Below are positions 59,470 through 64,000 of a stretch of DNA of 64,000 nucleotides, one piece after another. The notes beneath the pieces are model-generated. The model did no database searches, was not told where the DNA came from, and was given only the letters and a program-made list of their open reading frames with translations. This stretch comes from Toxotes chatareus. Its lineage: Eukaryota > Chordata > Actinopteri > Toxotidae. How positions within the stretch are numbered: the stretch's first letter is position 1; each line of letters opens with the position of its first letter. The stretch covers positions 10,789,001 to 10,853,000 of the forward strand of contig CM028889.1 of assembly GCA_016801885.1 (NCBI GenBank), written 5' to 3'. The translations under genes and the position numbers were made by a program.

Positions 59470-59600
59470 ACACTCAGTTGCCAGGTTATTAGGTACACCT
59501 TGCTAAAGTTAATGCAATTTAATGCTAGAGCCCTGCAATAAATCCTCCCTTCATCAAGGTTATAATGTTCAGTTTGTGGTGAAACTGTTTTAAAGAAATA
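59470..59600. repeat. Interspersed repeat in PARS2 intron 1
   Basis: ACACTCAGTTGCCAGGTTAT, then TAGGTACACCTTGCTAAAG and TGCAATAAATCCTCCCTTCA with AAGGTTATAATGTTCAGTTT. This is a well-known short teleost repeat that I recognise by its wording. Confidence 0.7.
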
Positions 59601-60011
59601 CATCAACAAACAAACAAAATTTAGATTTTAATGCCTTTTCTAGTAATGGAGTATTTTCATATTAAGACATTATTACCACTTTTACTCAAGCGAAAGCTCT
59701 GAATGCTTCTGTCACCACAGAAACAAATGCATATCATCTACTTAGCAGGAACACTAAATTATAGTGCCTGCATGCAACCGCAGAACAGGTGAAGTCAAGG
59801 TCGTCGCAACTCAGTAATTTCTTTACAGGTGTTAGTTTAGTCCTTTGAATTATCCACAGACGCATTAAACGAATGTAGATATGAACGTAGATATGACTGA
59901 CAGTGCAGAGAAGCATGATACCAAGTCCTGCCCTTACGTCCCTTTAGTTAGCAAAGGTTAGCTTCCTCAGTTTGCACAACAACAACTCAACGCAAAACTA
60001 ATAACACTCAC

Positions 60012-60060
60012 CTTACGGCCGATAACCTGTGTCTGTTGTTCTGAGTAGATTATCTGAGTA
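60012..60060 (-). other. pars2: PARS2 5' UTR exon and core promoter region
   Basis: The minus strand reads ACAGGTTATCGGCCGTAAG, then a consensus donor GTGAGTG at 60011-60005. An acceptor TTTCAG directly before 59360 leads to the ATG 18 bases on. The right limit of the exon (the transcription start) is not determined. Confidence 0.6.
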
Positions 60061-61117
60061 AATGTGCAAAAAGTGTCATTTCTATGAAGTTGACAACCCG
60101 CAAAACATTGAAGGTCCCTCCCTGGTCCCTACACCATGCTGTTGACTTCTTCCGCCATGCAGGGAGACACGTCGCTTTAAAGTCACATCGCCACTTGCAG
60201 GACTGGAGGACTGTGTGGGGACGCTGGGGACTACAGCACGAGCCTGTGTTTTTAGCCCATATTTGTTTACATTTTGGAAAAAATTAAGTACGCCGAATTC
60301 GCCATTAAGAGTTCGTATTTACTATATATTCTTGGATGTTGTGACAACTATCAATAAATTACTTTGATATTGAAAAAAATCGAAAATCCTGATGATATAC
60401 AGGCAAGTTCTGGAGGAATATGGAGTGTCTGTTTCTCAGATTTTTAATTGTTGGTTGGTCCAGCCCCGCCCCTGCCTATACGCAGACCACGGGATTGCAC
60501 CCCAGATGTGAGTTATCGAGAACAGATGTCTGTTGTTGTCCGCACTGTAAGTCATGACAAAACAGCAGAGATAAAGGAACACTTCTTGGGGTTTCTTGTA
60601 GCTCCTGAATCTACAGGTCAAGGCTTGTCTGAACTAATCCTTCAGAAGCTTTAAGAATTGAACATCCCCTTTGAGGACTGTAGGGGACAATCATATGACA
60701 ACGATGCAAACACGAAAGGTGCAAATAAAGACATGCAGGCTAGGCGTTAAAAAAAAAAAAAAATCATGCATTTTTGTTACTTTGTTCCAGGTGCCTCTGT
60801 TCGTTTACATCATTATTTAAGTATTTCTTTGATATTTATTCATTTATTTTATTTTATTTAAAACTGTTTTTGTACATAAAAAAAGCCAAATTTTTGGATT
60901 TCTGTAGTTTACTGTTTTTTTCCGCCTATTTATACCTAAGCTTTTGCACATTTTTATATAGTTTTCAGACCTAATTCAACTTTGTATTTTATTTATTTTG
61001 TATTTTATGTTTCCTTTTGGGTGTTTCTTTAATTCCATTTTTTTGAAAGAAAGAAAAGGAAAACTATAAACCCCAGTCACATATGGATATACAATTCAGC
61101 GTGACCATTACTGCTAT

Positions 61118-61137
61118 GACCAGCAGGTGGCGCTAGG
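61118..61137 (+). promoter_or_regulatory. Strong CTCF-type motif
   Basis: GACCAGCAGGTGGCGCTAGG fits the vertebrate CTCF consensus (CCAGCAGGTGGCGCTA) at every core position. It lies about 1.1 kb right of the PARS2 promoter, a plausible place for a boundary element of the TTC4-PARS2 block. Confidence 0.65.
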
Positions 61138-61727
61138 AGGTTACAGGCAATTACTTTTTCTCGCGTCCTCTTCTAGACAAAATCTATTGATAAAATGGAG
61201 CTTTAAATTTTTGCTTGGTTTTTGTTTAATTATCATGTTTAAATAAAAAAAAAAAATATTGTTAAATATCTAATATTTCCTAAAATATAAATATGTGTGG
61301 ATCAAGCGGTATAGAAGATGAATGAATGAATAAATATGTGCGCTTTTATATCTTATGAAGTTGTAGAAATGGGAATTGGCTACACTTGCCTCTCACAATG
61401 CAACAGGTTTGTTGAGGCCTAGAGACACATCATTCAAACCAAAACAGACAGCATGTTCTTGAGACGCATTTTGAAAGCAGTAACAATTTCCATTTTAGTT
61501 AAACTCAGTCAAATATGGTCATGTATTGTCCATTCTGGATTGAAAACAGGATACATTTATTGTGAAAGGAAAAGGCAGACGCAGTGGAGAGGGAAAAAAA
61601 CGAAGGTTCAATGGCCTGAAAACACATTTAATGGGCCATTTCGTATTGGTGTTACGCCTCCTCTCAGAGTTGTGTATTTACATACCTGTTGCATAAAAAT
61701 TTACTGATTTGCCCTTTAGTATTCACT

Positions 61728-61830
61728 AGTGGAGGAGGAATTCAGATCCTTTACTGAAGTAAAAGTGTTAATACTACAATGTGATGATACTCAATTTCAA
61801 GTAAAAGTCTTGAGAGAGAATTAAGAATAT
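61728..61830. repeat. Interspersed repeat fragment
   Basis: AGTGGAGGAGGAATTCAGAT, then CCTTTACTGAAGTAAAAGTG and CAAGTAAAAGTCTTGAG. This is the 5' part of the same teleost element seen at about 12.5 and 56.6 kb. Confidence 0.65.
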
Positions 61831-64000
61831 TGTTCAAAGAAAAGTATGTATATATATTCAGGAGAATGTTCTTAAAGCATTACAAGTTCTAAATGCAGAA
61901 AAATGGTCTCTGTCATCGATAACCGTATTACTCTCTAAGAGATTTTTATTACTCTTGTATCAGTGCGTGAGCAGTATTTTAGTGTTGTAGCTCCTCAAGG
62001 TTTTAAGTGTATGGAGCTGCGACATAATATTAAGTGTTAATCTGCTGATTTTTTCTTAATTGTTTGTTTGGAAAAAAATCCTGAAAACAGTGAGAAATGC
62101 TGTCACAATTTCAATGACCCCAAAACGAAACCTTCACACTGCAATAAACAGTTGGGGGAAAAAAGGCCTCATCTGCAACAAGAGCTCCTGTTTCAACAGT
62201 CAGACTCTGCACGTGTGGCAAATGACATTCAGTCACCTCCCTCTAATAAGGATGGCATTAAGACTGATATGCAAAACACTTAGACCACATTGCGTGTTAT
62301 TAAACTAAGGTCAAGAGCCTAAAATTTCATGTGAGGTTGCGAAATCCATTTTTCCATCATTATAATAGTAAGCTGCAAAATGCAATGACATTATACACAA
62401 AATCTATTGAACAAATGACATTTTTATTTAACCAAACGAAAGGTGGATTTACTTTTCCTAGAAATGTCACGGTGGAGCCTTCCCCACCACACACACACTT
62501 ATCTCCTTTATCTCCTGAATCATTGTGCTCTTTGCCGCTGGTGTCCCTGCTGTTTGCTTCAGAGACAGACTGTGTCCTGGTTGGGGAAAGTGATGGCGAA
62601 ATGATGCCTATCAGCTCAAGAATATTAGTGTGGGAGAGAAAGGGAACGGCCTCCACAGTCAGGCTTAATAACTTGTTTCCTTTCTCTGACAACAGGTGCA
62701 CGAGGAAGCATATACAGAGAAAACAAACAGGAGAAAATGCTAAAATACTGTTCTGTTCAGAAAATAGAGTTTAGTTCTAAAAAACAAAACAAATGATAAC
62801 CGCCATCACTCACTGCAGGGTAAAATATTTGATACTCTGTTTTGGTACAATTGATGAGTTTTTATTGAACGTCCTATACTATCACACATGATCTTTGCCT
62901 TTTGTTGACATTACTGTACCGCAGTCTATGTTAATGCACTTTTGCTGGCTTTATAGCATTTTATGCCAGCAATTTTAAACCATTATTCCCTCAGTCAGTC
63001 AATGACATGCAGGCACCTGATGGTCGGCTCACATGGCAAACGCAGCTGAGTGTCTCTGGTCTCTCAGGTGGATACTGTGGAGGACAGTGCTCAGTCTGCA
63101 GGTTGCAGATAGACTGAAGACGTACACACTGATGTATTCCCCAGCCAATTAGGTTTGTGCCTGTTTAATCCATTTATCTACTGGCTCTTGTCATACGGTT
63201 TGGTTCTCAGAGCAATGGGCGACTGAATGTCTCCTTGAGATACAAACAATGTCATTAGGACAGATTTTATCTGCAAACATCACATTTTCCTGTTTGGCTT
63301 TATAAGAATATAGGGTTCAACTTACTGGTAGTTCAAGGTTTCTCAGGATTTCAGTGTAAAAAAAATATATATTACAGACAAGTATAAGCTATGGGTTTGG
63401 TATCACAAATGAGGTTGGCATTGGTAGAAGTAGGAAAACAAATGACAGAAATTCACATAGTGTCCACATACCTTTGGCCATAGATCTGTATCATTGACTG
63501 ACCTCACCTACAGTCACAGATTTTCAAGTGTCAAATAAAGTCTCAGTTTCAGTCCTGGTATTATGGTCTAAAGTGGAAAACATGTAGGAGCTTCGTGATT
63601 TGATAGAAGCTAATAACATCCCACTATGATGGGAGGAAACCTTTTCTTCTTCACTACAGCTCCTACTCAGTTTGCTAGTGCCACACTTCTATTAACACTG
63701 TTCCTGTTTGAATTCAAATCAAGGTCCACCAATGTGGCTCGACACAACAGCTGAGGATACTAATTAGACTTTATTTTAAGCGATCAACAGTAATTTTATT
63801 TCTTTGTTGGTACAAATGTCACTCACCTTGGTGACCCTGTGTCATTTAGGGTCATTTAGGGTGGTGGTAATCGAGGTCATCATCTCTGCCTCTCCAGGTC
63901 TGTCAGTCAGTAATCAGAGCATTCAGACAAAACTGAGATCATTATGGTAAAATGAGTTGTTGGTCTGATTGCAGCCATCAATGCACACAGCTCATCTGCT

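Larger units (their letters stand above)
60061..64000. other. Intergenic DNA right of PARS2
   Basis: No gene is supported. It holds a CTCF-type motif at 61118-61137, an interspersed repeat fragment at about 61728-61830, poly-A runs near 60750 and 61246, and several short open frames that look like chance. The plus-strand frame at 62331-62774 (147 codons, starting ATG at 62331) has no family resemblance and no clean splice partners. Confidence 0.5.

Noticed and set aside
62331..62774. 147-codon plus-strand ORF right of PARS2
   Set aside because: No similarity to a known family, composition like the surrounding AT-rich DNA, and an overlapping minus-strand frame of similar length.

Overview
The window is nuclear DNA from a teleost fish, most likely a percomorph. 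Genes are broken into exons with GT/AG borders, there are long AT-rich introns and spacers, CA/GT microsatellites, and several interspersed repeats that I recognise from percomorph genomes. All coordinates come from reading translations and splice sites by eye. No database search was run.

Layout, left to right. Positions 1-5.9 kb hold the first coding exon of LURAP1 (minus strand) and, to its left, what is probably its first intron; the remaining exon is outside the window. Divergent from it is TTC22 (plus, 10.5-14.9 kb, eight coding exons). TTC22 is complete by homology but has a one-base frame break in a run of six T in its last exon. Next comes a cluster of PLAC8/onzin-like genes on the plus strand: a two-exon partial copy (19.0-19.4 kb), a complete copy with an unusual Met/His/Pro-rich tandem-repeat tail (21.4-22.7 kb), and a complete ordinary copy (50.3-51.0 kb).

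The second and third PLAC8-like genes are separated by the most unusual part of the window. This is a tandem array of about 20 kb (roughly 23.1-43.8 kb) built of units near 2.3 kb, with two units cut down to about 1.1 and 1.3 kb. Read on the minus strand, the units carry a recurring two-exon open frame of 67 codons. It has exact splice borders and is intact in four units and broken in four others. I do not recognise the protein. A GC/CpG-rich block at 46.0-47.1 kb, to the right of the array, contains a good minus-strand splice donor and could be a promoter and first exon facing the array.

The right third holds two minus-strand housekeeping genes: TTC4 (52.6-56.2 kb, ten coding exons, an HSP90 co-chaperone) and PARS2 (57.1-59.3 kb, mitochondrial prolyl-tRNA synthetase, three coding exons plus a 5' UTR exon near 60.0 kb). 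TTC22, TTC4 and PARS2 are also neighbours on human chromosome 1p32, so this is a conserved vertebrate block into which the PLAC8-like cluster and the array are set. The last 4 kb has no gene I can support, but contains a very good CTCF-type motif at 61.12 kb.

The genes do not form one pathway. TTC22, TTC4 and PARS2 are neighbours by ancestry. The PLAC8-like copies are local duplicates of one another, and the 2.3 kb array is a separate local amplification.
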